Source: Viridibacillus arenosi
Lineage (GTDB): Bacteria > Bacillota > Bacilli > Bacillales_A > Planococcaceae
Length of the DNA stretch: 64,000 bases
Assembly (NCBI RefSeq): GCF_001955655.1
Contig: NZ_MSPW01000001.1
Location: 682,001-746,000, forward strand
Reading direction: 5' to 3'
Shown here: piece after piece, positions 38,310 to 48,465 of the stretch
Position numbering within the stretch: position 1 is the first letter of the stretch
Layout of the letters: each line of letters starts with the position of its first letter
Notes under the pieces: generated by a model
What the model saw: the letters and a program-made list of their open reading frames with translations, nothing else
What the model was told of the DNA's origin: nothing
Databases searched by the model: none
Position numbers and translations under genes: made by a program

Positions 38310-38409
38310 TTGAAAAATGCTGTCAATTTTGTATAATAGATATCGTTTGAGTAAACTAAAAGTTTCGTTAAAGTAAACTTTCGATTCTTTAAGTTTACGA
38401 ATAGTAAAC
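38310..38409 (+). promoter_or_regulatory. Promoter and repeated operator upstream of the XRE-cupin gene
   Basis: TTGAAA (38310-38315), 16 bases, TATAAT (38332-38337). Downstream of it GTAAAC half-sites recur: 38351 (plus), 38373 (plus), 38393-38398 (inverted, GTTTAC) and 38404 (plus). GTAAACTT/AAGTTTAC (38373-38380, 38391-38398) is a perfect inverted repeat. Lying between the -10 and the ribosome site, they look like autoregulatory operators. Confidence 0.6.
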
Positions 38410-38427
38410 AATCGAGGAGCAAGGTAG

Positions 38428-38970
38428 ATGCAAATCGGCAAAAAGATTAAAAGACTTCGCCTAAAAAAGGGACTTACCCAAGAAGAGTTAGGTGAAAGAA
38501 CAGATTTGAGCAAAGGTTACATCTCACAATTAGAAAGAGATTTAAATTCCCCTTCTATTGAAACTCTCTTCACATTACTAGAAGTTCTTGGCTCAACACC
38601 GAAAGACTTTTTTGATGATGAACAAGAAGAACAAAAGGTCGTCTACACAGATGAGGACCAAACAATCTTTACAGACGAAGATAAAAAATATCGTATTCAA
38701 TGGCTTATTCCAACTTCTAATGAAAAAGAAATTGAACCTGTCATTTTAACATTTGAACAAAACGGTGAATTCAAACAATTTGAGCCTTCTCTCTCTGAAA
38801 CATTTATCTATGTTTTAACTGGGCGTGTTCGACTTGTATTAGGTAAAGAAGAATATATCGCAACTGCAGGAAATGCGGTCTATTTCGATGCTTCAGATAC
38901 TCATCAACTGTTTAATGCTCACGCAGGAAAAACCGAGCTTTTACTCGTCGCAACCGAATCTTATTTATAG
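38428..38970 (+). CDS. XRE-cupin transcription regulator of the polyamine transporter
   Basis: A 180-residue regulator: N-terminal HTH of the XRE type (KIKRLRLKKGLTQEELGER, SKGYISQLERDLNSPSIETL) and a C-terminal cupin fold (FEPSLSETFIYVLTGRVRLV, YFDASDTHQLFNA). The same architecture is found in PuuR-like regulators that respond to polyamines. It is the first gene before potABCD, 15 nt from potA, so it probably controls that operon and itself. Confidence 0.9.
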   Translation: MQIGKKIKRLRLKKGLTQEELGERTDLSKGYISQLERDLNSPSIETLFTLLEVLGSTPKDFFDDEQEEQKVVYTDEDQTIFTDEDKKYRIQWLIPTSNEKEIEPVILTFEQNGEFKQFEPSLSETFIYVLTGRVRLVLGKEEYIATAGNAVYFDASDTHQLFNAHAGKTELLLVATESYL

Positions 38971-38985
38971 TTTAGGAGGCCCCAC

Positions 38986-40092
38986 ATGACTGAAAACTCA
39001 ATTATCCGCTTTGAAAACGTGTCGAAGTCTTATTCTGATGGCACTGTCGTATTAAAAGACATCAGTTTTGAATTAGAGAGAGGTGAATTTTACACGCTAC
39101 TAGGTCCATCCGGTTGTGGTAAAACTACAATTCTCCGCCTAATCGCTGGTTTCATGGAGCCAACGAGTGGCTCGATTTATTTCAATGGGAAGAAAATCAA
39201 TAATATTCCTGCAAATGAAAGACAAGTGAATACAGTATTCCAAGACTATGCCCTATTCCCACATTTAGATGTGTTTGAAAATGTAGCATTTGGATTGCGT
39301 ATTAAAAAACTAAAAAATGCTGAAATAACAACTCGTGTAAATGAAGCATTAAAATTCGTTAACTTAGAAGGCTATGGCAATCGTGAAATTTCTGAAATGT
39401 CTGGTGGGCAACGTCAACGTGTCGCTATCGCTCGGGCAATCGTGAATGATCCTGAAATCATCTTATTAGATGAACCATTATCTGCATTAGATTTAAAGCT
39501 TCGTACAGAAATGCAATATGAACTGCGAGAATTACAACAACGTCTAGGTAAAACATTTGTATTCGTCACACATGACCAAGAAGAAGCGTTAGCAATGTCG
39601 GATGAAATTTTCGTTTTAAACGAAGGTACTATTCAACAAAGTGGTACACCGGTAGATATTTATGACGAACCAATTAACCGATTCGTTGCTGATTTCATCG
39701 GCGAATCAAATATAGTGCCTGGGACGATGATTGAAGATTTTGTCGTGAATTTCGCTGGCAAAACATTCGAATGTGTTGACCAAGGTTTAAATCCAAATGA
39801 AAAGATAGACATCGTAATTCGACCTGAGGATTTAGAAATTACTTCCCTAGAAAACGGTAAGCTAGAAGTAACTGTAGATACACAATTATTCCGCGGTGTA
39901 CATTATGAATTATCTACCTATGATGAAGATGGAAATGAATGGCTTGTACACTCATTAAAAAAAGCAACAGTTGGTACGAAAATCGGACTAGATTTTGATC
40001 CTGAAGCCATTCACGTTATGCGTCTAAACGAGACAGAGGAAGACTTTGACAAGCGTTTAGAATCATATGGAGATGAAGAAGATGAGAAATAA
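38986..40092 (+). CDS. potA: Spermidine/putrescine ABC transporter ATPase
   Basis: Importer ATPase of 368 residues. Walker [10 protein letters not shown], signature [13 protein letters not shown], Walker [13 protein letters not shown] and switch His in [13 protein letters not shown] are present, followed by a TOBE-type regulatory domain (about 270-350, with VIRPEDLEI). GAGGCCCC precedes the ATG. potB overlaps its end by 11 nt. Confidence 0.95.
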   Translation: MTENSIIRFENVSKSYSDGTVVLKDISFELERGEFYTLLGPSGCGKTTILRLIAGFMEPTSGSIYFNGKKINNIPANERQVNTVFQDYALFPHLDVFENVAFGLRIKKLKNAEITTRVNEALKFVNLEGYGNREISEMSGGQRQRVAIARAIVNDPEIILLDEPLSALDLKLRTEMQYELRELQQRLGKTFVFVTHDQEEALAMSDEIFVLNEGTIQQSGTPVDIYDEPINRFVADFIGESNIVPGTMIEDFVVNFAGKTFECVDQGLNPNEKIDIVIRPEDLEITSLENGKLEVTVDTQLFRGVHYELSTYDEDGNEWLVHSLKKATVGTKIGLDFDPEAIHVMRLNETEEDFDKRLESYGDEEDEK

Positions 40093-40906
40093 CAAAAACA
40101 GTCCATTTACACTCGTTCCATATTATTTATGGATTGCTCTCTTTGTAATTGCCCCTATTATATTAGTTGTGTATTACTCACTTCTTGATTTAAATGGTAA
40201 TTTTACATTCGCGAACTATCAGAACTTCTTTACGGGCGTTTATTTGAAAATGACGCTAAGTTCATTTTGGTACGCATTTCTGATTACAGTATTTTCATTA
40301 TTAGTTTCTTATCCTACGGCCTATTTAATTACTAAAACAAAGCAAAAACAACTTTGGCTTATATTAATTATTATTCCATCATGGATTAACTTACTTTTAA
40401 AAACGTACGCATTTATTGGGATTTTCGGTATGAGTGGTCCTATTAATGCATTTTTGAAAACAATTGGCATTCCAGAACAACAAATCTTATTTACTGATGC
40501 TAGTTTTGTTTTTGTGTCTGTTTATATTTTCATCCCGTTTATGATTTTACCGATTTTCAATGCATTGGATAAACTAAATCCAGCACTTATTTATGCTTCT
40601 CGTGATTTAGGTGCTTCAAAACTTACTACATTCCGTCGAGTTATACTACCACTGACAATGAACGGTGTTAAATCAGGAATTCAAGCAGTGTTTATCCCTT
40701 CATTATCTCTATTTATGATTACTCGACTTATTGCAGGTAACCGCGTTATTACACTTGGGACTGCAATCGAACAACAGTTTTTGGTTACTCAAAACTGGGG
40801 AATGGGTTCGACAATCGCAGTTTTCTTAATACTATTTATGTTCATCATCATGCTACTCACTGGTCAAAAAGAGAAAGGGGCATCACAAAATGGAAAAGCT
40901 AAGTAA
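40082..40906 (+). CDS. potB: Spermidine/putrescine ABC transporter permease I
   Basis: Six-helix permease of 274 residues with the EAA-type loop [18 protein letters not shown] that contacts PotA. I start at 40082, nine bases after GGAG; an ATG five codons earlier lacks a ribosome site. It overlaps potA by 11 nt and potC by 17 nt, indicating coupled translation. Confidence 0.93.
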   Translation: MRNNKNSPFTLVPYYLWIALFVIAPIILVVYYSLLDLNGNFTFANYQNFFTGVYLKMTLSSFWYAFLITVFSLLVSYPTAYLITKTKQKQLWLILIIIPSWINLLLKTYAFIGIFGMSGPINAFLKTIGIPEQQILFTDASFVFVSVYIFIPFMILPIFNALDKLNPALIYASRDLGASKLTTFRRVILPLTMNGVKSGIQAVFIPSLSLFMITRLIAGNRVITLGTAIEQQFLVTQNWGMGSTIAVFLILFMFIIMLLTGQKEKGASQNGKAK

Positions 40907-41693
40907 AGGTTCAAAGCTGTATTTAGCTTTGGTTTTTGTCGTTTTGTATGCGCCTATTCTGTTTTTAGTATTTTACTCTTTTAACAGTGGCGGAACGATG
41001 ACAAATTTTGAATCATTTACGTTGGAACATTACAAAGCTGTATTTGAAGATACACGTTTGATAAACATTTTGATTAATACAGTTGTAGTAGCATTATTGT
41101 CCGCACTTATTTCCACTATGATTGGGACTCTTGGTGCGATTGGAATTGTTTCGATACGCAATCACAAACTACGTAATACTGTTCTTTCGCTTAATAATAT
41201 TTTAATTGTAAGTCCAGACGTTATTATTGGGGCATCTTTCTTGATCTTATTCACAATGGTTGGGGTTAATTTAGGCTTTAGTTCTGTATTATTAGCACAC
41301 GTTGCTTTTAGTATCCCAATTGTTGTCATTATGGTTTTACCTAAGTTACAAGAAATGAGTTCTTCTCTAATCGATGCCGCACTTGATCTAGGTGCATCAC
41401 GTCGTGACATTCTAACTCGTGTTATTTTACCTTATATCAAACCTGGTATTTTCGCAGGATTCTTTTTAGCTTTAACTTATTCCCTAGATGATTTCGCAGT
41501 AACGTTTTTCGTTACCGGAAATGGCTTTAGTACTTTATCCGTTGAAATCTATTCGATGGCACGCGCTGGTGTGTCTTTAACTGTTAATGCTATTTCAGGC
41601 TTAGTATTCTTTGTTACGATGTTACTTGTGCTCGGCTATTACTTCATCACAAACCGTAGTAAAGGCGCTCGTGGATCGGAGGTTCCTAAATGA
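40890..41693 (+). CDS. potC: Spermidine/putrescine ABC transporter permease II
   Basis: Second permease, 267 residues, with six hydrophobic segments and the loop DLGASRRDILTRVILPYI, plus ALTYSLDDFAVTFF typical of PotC. AAAGGGG lies nine bases before the ATG. The stop overlaps the potD start (ATGA). Confidence 0.95.
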   Translation: MEKLSKGSKLYLALVFVVLYAPILFLVFYSFNSGGTMTNFESFTLEHYKAVFEDTRLINILINTVVVALLSALISTMIGTLGAIGIVSIRNHKLRNTVLSLNNILIVSPDVIIGASFLILFTMVGVNLGFSSVLLAHVAFSIPIVVIMVLPKLQEMSSSLIDAALDLGASRRDILTRVILPYIKPGIFAGFFLALTYSLDDFAVTFFVTGNGFSTLSVEIYSMARAGVSLTVNAISGLVFFVTMLLVLGYYFITNRSKGARGSEVPK

Positions 41694-42763
41694 AGTCATT
41701 AGTACGCTATACAGTTGGCATAATTCTTGTTTGCGCAATACTGATGTATGCTGCAAGTGTAATGGACCAAACTTCCGGTAAATCAGGGAAAGATATTTTA
41801 ACCATTTACAACTGGGGAGAATATATTGACCCTGACTTACTGAAACAATTTGAAAAAGAAACTGGTATTCACGTTATCTACGAAACATTTGATTCAAACG
41901 AAGCGATGATGACGAAAATTGAACAAGGTGGTACATCTTATGATATTTCGATGCCATCTGAATACACAATTGAGCAAATGAAAGAACGTGAATTATTACT
42001 TCCGATCGATTACAAACAAATTCCGAATATCAAGAACATCGATGAAGATTTTTTGAATTTGGATTTTGACCCAAAGAATAAATACTCTGTTCCATATTTT
42101 TGGGGAACTGTAGGAATTGTTTATAATTCTAAAATGTTAAAAGGACAAAATTTCGATAGCTGGGACGATCTTTGGGATCCATCTCTAAAAGGAAAAGTTA
42201 TATTAGTTGATAGTGCTCGTGAAGTTTTAGGTGTTGGTTTAAACAGTATGGGAAAATCACTTAATTCTACTGATACTGATGAATTAAAGGCAGCAACTGA
42301 CAAATTAATAAAAATGGCTCCGAATGTCAAAGCCATTATCGGGGATGAAGTAACACAATTAATGGTCAATGGTGATGCCTCTGTTGCTTTAACTTGGTCA
42401 GGTCAAGCTGCTGATATGATGTATGAAAATGAAGACTTAACATACAATGTGCCTTCAGAAGGTTCGAATTTATGGTTTGATAACATGGTTATTCCTAAAA
42501 CGTCAAAAAACGTTGCAGGTGCGCATAAATTCATTAACTTTATGTTAGATCCTGAAGTGGCTGCTCAAAATGCAGATTATGTAGGATACTCTACACCGAA
42601 TAAAGCTGCATTAAAATTAATGGATCCTGAAGTAGTAAACGACGAACGTTACTATCCATCAAAAGAAGTTCGAAATAATTTACATGTGTACAAAAATTTA
42701 GGTAAAGAAAAAATCGGTGAGTACAATGAATTTTTCTTGAAATTTAAAATGTCCATACGATAA
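41690..42763 (+). CDS. potD: Spermidine/putrescine-binding protein
   Basis: Extracellular solute-binding protein of 357 residues: YNWGEYIDPDLLKQFEKETG, DISMPSEYTIEQM and YFWGTVGIVYNS are PotD hallmarks. The N-terminal hydrophobic segment contains Cys 15 in ILVC, which is a poor lipobox (Val at -1), so it may be membrane-anchored by an uncleaved segment instead of being a normal lipoprotein. Last gene of the operon. Confidence 0.94.
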   Translation: MKSLVRYTVGIILVCAILMYAASVMDQTSGKSGKDILTIYNWGEYIDPDLLKQFEKETGIHVIYETFDSNEAMMTKIEQGGTSYDISMPSEYTIEQMKERELLLPIDYKQIPNIKNIDEDFLNLDFDPKNKYSVPYFWGTVGIVYNSKMLKGQNFDSWDDLWDPSLKGKVILVDSAREVLGVGLNSMGKSLNSTDTDELKAATDKLIKMAPNVKAIIGDEVTQLMVNGDASVALTWSGQAADMMYENEDLTYNVPSEGSNLWFDNMVIPKTSKNVAGAHKFINFMLDPEVAAQNADYVGYSTPNKAALKLMDPEVVNDERYYPSKEVRNNLHVYKNLGKEKIGEYNEFFLKFKMSIR

Positions 42764-42766
42764 AAT

Positions 42767-42808
42767 AAAGAAGCTCGGTAGGTGTAAACCTCACTGAGCT
42801 TCTTTTGT
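42767..42808 (+). terminator. Terminator of potABCD
   Basis: AAAGAAGCTCGGTAGG pairs with CCTCACTGAGCTTCTTT with minor mismatches around a short loop and runs into T residues. Confidence 0.85.
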
Positions 42809-42836
42809 TGCTTAACATCTGAACAAGCTGTATAAT
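42808..42836 (+). promoter_or_regulatory. Promoter of the MFS exporter gene
   Basis: TTGCTT (42808-42813), 17 bases, TATAAT (42831-42836), directly after the pot terminator and about 58 bases before the start codon. Confidence 0.65.
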
Positions 42837-42893
42837 TCTAACAGCGACATTAATTAGCAACACGAAATACTTCTTCAAGAAAGAGAGTAATAT

Positions 42894-44063
42894 ATGAAAT
42901 CCTCTAATAAATTGGCATTGATTTTATTAATGTTTAATATGTTTATCACGATGAGTGCTGTTGGTCTTATTATTCCTGTAATGCCCACATATTTAAAACT
43001 GTTTGGTGCAGCTGGACAAGTACTCGGCTTTTTAATAGCTATAATAGCTTTTGCGCAGTTTCTGTTCTCCCCTATTGCAGGTAATCTATCTGACAAAATA
43101 GGTAGAAAAAAATTAATAGTTTTTGGTCTAATTTTAAACGGTATTGCACAAATCTCTTTTGGCTTATCTACAGAACTTTGGATGCTATTCGTTTGTCGAT
43201 TCTTAACAGGAGTCGGATCTGCCTTTATTGTACCGCCAATTATGGCCTATGTAGCAGATATTACAACCATTGATGAACGTGGAAAAGCAATGGGGCTAAT
43301 TGGAGCAGCGATTTCACTAGGCTTTATGATTGGACCAGGAATTGGTGGCTTTTTGTCTAACGTTAGTTTACACTTTCCATTCTATTTTGCTGGTTCTGCT
43401 TCTATCATTGCAGGCGTTTTATCTCTCATCTTATTACCAGCGACAACACCTATAATACAGAATGTTGTGAAAGGTGATAACATATTCAAGCAATTAACCC
43501 GTTCATTCCATGCATCATATTTTGTACTACTTATTGTTGTCTTTGTCTTCTCATTTGGAATTTCAAATTTCCAAGCGACTCTATCAATGTTCTTAACTTA
43601 TAAGTTTTCATACACAGCAACTGATATAGCTATTTTAATGACAGTTGGTGGTTTTGTAGGTGTCATTGTTCAAGGCTTTGCATTAAATAAGTTATTTAAA
43701 AAATTCGGCGAAATGAAAATTATTTTATTTGGTCTTGCAGTTGCCTCCATTAGCATGCTTGGTATATTATTCGTTAGTGGATTCTTTATCATGTTGCTTG
43801 TGGCAACAATATTCTCAACAGCAACAACTTTAATTCGTCCTGCTGTCAATACTCTAATTTCAAAAACTGCTGGCAATGAACAAGGTTTCGCTGCTGGTAT
43901 GAATAATGCATACATGAGTTTAGGTAATATGATTGGTCCTGCACTTGCAGGAATATTATTTGATTGGAATATGAATAGTCCCTATGTTTTCGGAACGATT
44001 ATTCTTGTTAGTTGCTTCTCTTTAACTGCGGTTTGGGCAAAGAGAAAAACAACGCTTGCTTAA
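42894..44063 (+). CDS. MFS multidrug exporter, Bmr/NorA-like
   Basis: Twelve-helix proton antiporter of 389 residues. Motif A is GNLSDKIGRKKLIVFG after helix 2, and motif C (antiporter signature) is GAAISLGFMIGPGIGGFL in helix 5, as in Bmr and NorA drug pumps. The substrate cannot be told from sequence. It has its own promoter and a terminator, so it is a single-gene unit; no adjacent MerR-type regulator is seen. Confidence 0.87.
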   Translation: MKSSNKLALILLMFNMFITMSAVGLIIPVMPTYLKLFGAAGQVLGFLIAIIAFAQFLFSPIAGNLSDKIGRKKLIVFGLILNGIAQISFGLSTELWMLFVCRFLTGVGSAFIVPPIMAYVADITTIDERGKAMGLIGAAISLGFMIGPGIGGFLSNVSLHFPFYFAGSASIIAGVLSLILLPATTPIIQNVVKGDNIFKQLTRSFHASYFVLLIVVFVFSFGISNFQATLSMFLTYKFSYTATDIAILMTVGGFVGVIVQGFALNKLFKKFGEMKIILFGLAVASISMLGILFVSGFFIMLLVATIFSTATTLIRPAVNTLISKTAGNEQGFAAGMNNAYMSLGNMIGPALAGILFDWNMNSPYVFGTIILVSCFSLTAVWAKRKTTLA

Positions 44064-44071
44064 TTATATAT

Positions 44072-44103
44072 AAAAAGGCGGCTCAATCTCGAGCTGCCTT
44101 TTT
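44072..44103. terminator. Bidirectional terminator between the MFS gene and the VWA operon
   Basis: AAAAAGGCGGCTC pairs with GAGCTGCCTTTTT (one mismatch) around six bases. It reaches the stop codon of the convergent 866-residue VWA gene and serves both strands. Confidence 0.88.
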
Positions 44104-46702
44104 AACGTGTTTTTTTATTTTTTAACAGTTCGCCAACATTGAGGTGTTCTCCATGTTTGGTTTCTTTTTTTGTTCTACGAATGCCCTTTGGAATATTAAG
44201 TAATGTAGTCAAGCCGAAACGTCTTAATGTGATATCGATAAAGAACAATAACATTGCAGTTAATACCAACCATTGTACAATGCTCTGTTGGTTTGAACTC
44301 GAAGAAGTATGCTTACGAAAGGCTTCTTCTGGATCTGTTATTTCTTTACCATTAGTTTTTGTTGATAGCTCTTTTAATAACTTCGTATTGTCTGGCTGTA
44401 TTTTATATTCTGCACTATAAGGGATAGTCAGTCCCGCTTGATACATACCTTTTTCATCATTTGAAACTCTGAAGAATACTAATCCAGGTCCATGATCAAA
44501 TTTCACACGTGTTTTTCCAGGCGCTAATGGTTCTTCTATGATTGATAACTCTTCACCTTTTTCATCTACAACAACTATGTCCATAAAGGCAGATTTTGCT
44601 GTCGGATCTGAAACGATAAAAGAACCGTCGCTTTGCTGTTGGATATTATAGGGTACCTCATTATAAGCAGGGAGTAGCTCTGACACGGTCGTGTTCCAAA
44701 AATCCGACCACCCTTGAAAGCGAGCCCAATCTCCACTCCACTTGCCTTTGGAATCTGATGTGAAGGCCATTGTCTTTCCTAGTCCGTATTTCCATTCAGC
44801 AAGAACAGGATCATCCTTTTCACTTTCAGCAATGACATTAGCCGTTTGCTTTGCTGTAGTAGCGATGTAAGCATTCATTTTCGGTACGCCATCTTTAAAT
44901 AGACTTTGCCATTTCGTCCCTCCACCTATGATGGGATAAAACGGATTGTCTTCAATATATGTGCGAGTCAACATCGACGTTTCACGAGATAATATAGACG
45001 GAATTGTTTCTTCATCCGCCACATCATAAAATCGACCTGCTCCTGCTTCAGCTAAATATTGAAGTAAACCTCGATCAGAATCTTGGCCAATTGCAACTGT
45101 AGAAAGTGTGATATTCGCTTTTTTACCTTCTTCAATTAGTTGATCATAGGAACTATTTGTGGCTGCCTGACCATCTGTTAACAATATAATATGCTTGCGC
45201 TGTAACTTTAAATCTTGCATACGTTCATAAGCTAAGCTTAATGAAGTATAAATTTCGGTTCCTCCATTTGGTGCAACAGATAAAATTTGCTCGATCACCT
45301 GCTGCTTATCTTCTAACGGAATTGGCGGTATGATTTCCCATGGACGGTCGTCAAACGCGATGAATCCAAATGTGTCGTCTTCACGCAATAATTCCACTGA
45401 GCGTGCAGCTGCTTCTTTTGCTAAATTAATTTTGTTACCACTCATACTCCCAGAACGGTCTAAGACAATTGTTAAGCCTAGAGAAGGAATTTGTTCTTTA
45501 CCTTTCACTTCCATTTCAACAGGCAAAATGGTTTCAATCGGCGTTTTAAAATATCCACCGAGCCCAAAACTATTTTCCCCACCAATCATCATAAATCCCA
45601 TCCCAAAGTTTTTCACTGCCTGTTCAATCATCGCCATTTTCTTTTCTCCGACTAAATGCCCTGAGACATTATCAAAAATAATAGCATCATAGCCAATATA
45701 AGATGACTGCATTGACGGTAATTCTATCGCTGAGATGTCATCTATCTTTAACGTACTTTGGTCAATGACATTAAAAAGAGTACTTGATTTCACATCATCA
45801 CCGTGTACTAATAATATATGTGGTGTTCCTTGTACTGTAGTGACACTTGTTAATTCATTATTTTCAAGGAAGGCATCTTCTGCCATTTTAAGTTGGGCCT
45901 TATATTTAATGAGACCGTCACCTTTTGCCGTATGGCGGAATGTAACTGTATTTGAGCCACTATCTAACTGTACTTTTTGTTTTTCAATTACTTTATCATT
46001 CGCCGACAATAGTAATTCACCTGTCGTATTTGTGGAAGCTTCAACTTGCACCGTTAACTGTTGCCGTTCACCTTTATATGCCACAGGTGGCGTTTCAAAA
46101 GATGTAATGGCAACATCTTGTTTTACTGGTTTATCTACTTTTACTGTATCAATTTGAATATTACTATTTTGTAGCCGACTGAGTTGATCCATTGTTGAAC
46201 CCGCTGTTTCTACGCCATCTGAAAATAATACAATACGAGTAGCCTTATTACTATCTACTACATTGGATACTAGCTGTAAGGCATTTGCTAAATTGGTTTG
46301 TCCACTATCTTTAATAGCTGGCCATACTGGTAAATTGATGTTATCAGCGGTTAAGCCTAGATCAGTTTGTACTCCTGAAGCAAAGCTATAGACCCCTTTA
46401 GATTGGTAGTCCTTACTACTTTCAATACTTTCTTGAATCCAACTCGCAATATCTTTTTCAGTTCCTTCCATTGAGGCAGAACGATCTACTAAAAAGACTA
46501 CTTGTTCTTCCTTTACCGGCAATAAAATATAAGGGGCACTCAATGCAAAAATAAGTAAACTGATTGCTACTACACGCATGTAGAAAATAATTTTATGTTC
46601 TTTATTATAACGTTTGCTACTTTGTAGCCATGCCCACCCAAAATACATTAGAACTGGTATGAATAACAAAAGATAGAGGGGGTGATCAATGCGTAAATCC
46701 AT
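44102..46702 (-). CDS. Membrane protein with two VWA domains and a GATase-like domain
   Basis: Last gene of the eight-gene operon, 866 residues. Order: two membrane helices (to about residue 55), a first VWA domain (MIDAS DRSAS, then LFSDGVETAG), a glutamine-amidotransferase-like fold without an obvious catalytic Cys (PHILLVHGDD, FGMGFMMIGGENSFGLGGY), a second VWA domain (TIVLDRSGSMSG, ILLTDGQAA), a beta-rich region and a C-terminal helix. Most of it should face outward. The start at 46702 has GGAGGTG upstream and lies inside the previous gene's end by 17 nt. VWA domains bind metal and protein partners; the partner is unknown. Confidence 0.85.
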   Translation of the reverse strand: MDLRIDHPLYLLLFIPVLMYFGWAWLQSSKRYNKEHKIIFYMRVVAISLLIFALSAPYILLPVKEEQVVFLVDRSASMEGTEKDIASWIQESIESSKDYQSKGVYSFASGVQTDLGLTADNINLPVWPAIKDSGQTNLANALQLVSNVVDSNKATRIVLFSDGVETAGSTMDQLSRLQNSNIQIDTVKVDKPVKQDVAITSFETPPVAYKGERQQLTVQVEASTNTTGELLLSANDKVIEKQKVQLDSGSNTVTFRHTAKGDGLIKYKAQLKMAEDAFLENNELTSVTTVQGTPHILLVHGDDVKSSTLFNVIDQSTLKIDDISAIELPSMQSSYIGYDAIIFDNVSGHLVGEKKMAMIEQAVKNFGMGFMMIGGENSFGLGGYFKTPIETILPVEMEVKGKEQIPSLGLTIVLDRSGSMSGNKINLAKEAAARSVELLREDDTFGFIAFDDRPWEIIPPIPLEDKQQVIEQILSVAPNGGTEIYTSLSLAYERMQDLKLQRKHIILLTDGQAATNSSYDQLIEEGKKANITLSTVAIGQDSDRGLLQYLAEAGAGRFYDVADEETIPSILSRETSMLTRTYIEDNPFYPIIGGGTKWQSLFKDGVPKMNAYIATTAKQTANVIAESEKDDPVLAEWKYGLGKTMAFTSDSKGKWSGDWARFQGWSDFWNTTVSELLPAYNEVPYNIQQQSDGSFIVSDPTAKSAFMDIVVVDEKGEELSIIEEPLAPGKTRVKFDHGPGLVFFRVSNDEKGMYQAGLTIPYSAEYKIQPDNTKLLKELSTKTNGKEITDPEEAFRKHTSSSSNQQSIVQWLVLTAMLLFFIDITLRRFGLTTLLNIPKGIRRTKKETKHGEHLNVGELLKNKKTR

Positions 46703-48455
46703 ATCGACGTTGCACCTCCCATTCAACTAGTAATAATGTGATAATCAACAATAATAATAATGGCACTAGGGGTTGCTGTACAAAATTTGTTGCTTTCTTA
46801 TCCATAGTCTCTCCATATTCAAATGAAGTCCCTTTAGTAATTACTTTCTCTTGCTGCTGTAATGTAACTACGAAGCGTTTTTCCTCATTACCCGATTTCA
46901 TCATATAGAGTCCTGGTTTAGTAGGTGCGATAAAACTGTTACCATCTTCAAAGCTACGAATATATTCCCCGCCTTGAGTAAATATTTCATACCCTTTTTC
47001 TCCACCACCTGTTCCGGCCAAAGAAATAATACGTCTTTCATTCGGTGAAAACGTGCCAATATCACTACCACTACTAGCGAGGCTTTCTTTTGCACTCCAT
47101 AAGAATAAAGGGAATGAAGGGTGAAGCGGCCAGTCTGTCATTTGTATATCCGCTAAGACGGCAATATGTCCTACAGGTGAAATTTGAATAAATGGCGCAT
47201 CTCCAATTGTTGCAATTGTTTTATAATCTCTAAACGCAGGATACAACTCATTGACGTATACATCCTTTATTGGAGCATAAGCAAAGAGGTTAGAATCCTT
47301 CGTTTTCAGTTCTCCCTTTACTTCTTTTGCTTTTTTATCATCACGCCCAATTAAAAGAACAGGTTGCTTTTTTTGTTCTAACAACCTCGTTTGGTTTGTA
47401 ACGATGATTGCATCATCCTTCGAATCTCCTAATTGTAACGATGGTACTATGCTTACTGGGAAATCCATCGCCTGAAAGGCTTTTTGTACTAATTGCTGTA
47501 ACCCTTGATCGACTAAAATTTTAGATATATTCTGCTGTATCAAAATGGTTATTTCGTTATCTACTTTGTAGTCATCTTCGACCTTTAACTTAGCTGTTAG
47601 AGCTGTTTGATCAGGAAGATTATCGAAGAGAACACGTTCTTCTTTATTTGCAGGGATAATAATTTTCTTATTTGTTAACACTTTACCTGTCTCATTAGTA
47701 ATTGAGATTGTTACTTGTTGTTCTTTACTCGTATCATTTTTCACTTGAGTAATCGCCTTCAGCTGACCTTCTACTTTTGTGGCACCAAAACGCTGCAATG
47801 AAATGTTCTGTAGGTTATCTGGTGCCCCTTTAACAATCCATTTAACGTCTGGTAATTCCAATGGTAATTGGTCACGTTCTATTGCATCCGTGAACAAATA
47901 AATAACTGTTGATTTCTTACTAATGAATGTTTGTAAAAAGTCTAACGTTGTTGGAAACTGTTCATTAGCATATGTAACTTCTAATGATTTTACGGCGTTT
48001 TGAATAGTCTTAGTATTAGTTTCATTACGCAATATTACTTGAGGTTCTGTTCCAGTTGTTATAATCGTAACAGCTTTACCGCCAAGTCTATTTGTTAAAT
48101 CTAGCATTTCTTTTTGATGTCCCTCAAATATCGTTTGCCCATCTTTTTTTGATAGCATTGTCGCTGACGTATCTACTACCCATATAATTTGATCACCAGC
48201 AATAGATTTTGTTTTCCAATACGGCTGTAATAAAGCAATAACAAGTAAAATAAGGCCAAGCATTTGCAAATAAAATAAGGTATTTCTTTGTAAATGTTGT
48301 AAATAAGGTGAAGCTTTCGTTTCTTTCATTACTTCGTCCCAAAAAAGCGTGGTGGAAATTTGTTTCTCCACATATTTTTTTCGGAAAAAATAATAAATTA
48401 ATACCGTTAGAGGAATGATTGCTGTTAATAGAAACGGTAGTTGATTAAATCCCAT
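46686..48455 (-). CDS. BatA-like membrane protein with a degenerate VWA domain
   Basis: A 589-residue protein: two N-terminal helices of the BatA/Aerotolerance type, a VWA-like region where the MIDAS reads DTSATM (third Ser replaced by Thr), beta-rich domains, and a C-terminal helix (VPLLLLLIITLLLVEW). It lies between DUF58 and the double-VWA gene, which it overlaps, so the two are coupled. Similar pairs occur downstream of MoxR and DUF58 in many bacteria; function is unknown. Confidence 0.82.
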   Translation of the reverse strand: MGFNQLPFLLTAIIPLTVLIYYFFRKKYVEKQISTTLFWDEVMKETKASPYLQHLQRNTLFYLQMLGLILLVIALLQPYWKTKSIAGDQIIWVVDTSATMLSKKDGQTIFEGHQKEMLDLTNRLGGKAVTIITTGTEPQVILRNETNTKTIQNAVKSLEVTYANEQFPTTLDFLQTFISKKSTVIYLFTDAIERDQLPLELPDVKWIVKGAPDNLQNISLQRFGATKVEGQLKAITQVKNDTSKEQQVTISITNETGKVLTNKKIIIPANKEERVLFDNLPDQTALTAKLKVEDDYKVDNEITILIQQNISKILVDQGLQQLVQKAFQAMDFPVSIVPSLQLGDSKDDAIIVTNQTRLLEQKKQPVLLIGRDDKKAKEVKGELKTKDSNLFAYAPIKDVYVNELYPAFRDYKTIATIGDAPFIQISPVGHIAVLADIQMTDWPLHPSFPLFLWSAKESLASSGSDIGTFSPNERRIISLAGTGGGEKGYEIFTQGGEYIRSFEDGNSFIAPTKPGLYMMKSGNEEKRFVVTLQQQEKVITKGTSFEYGETMDKKATNFVQQPLVPLLLLLIITLLLVEWEVQRRYGFTH

Positions 48456-48465
48456 TTACTTCACC

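Noticed and set aside
45735-46157. 140-codon plus-strand frame opposite the VWA gene
   Set aside because: Antisense shadow; no ribosome site, promoter or recognisable domain.
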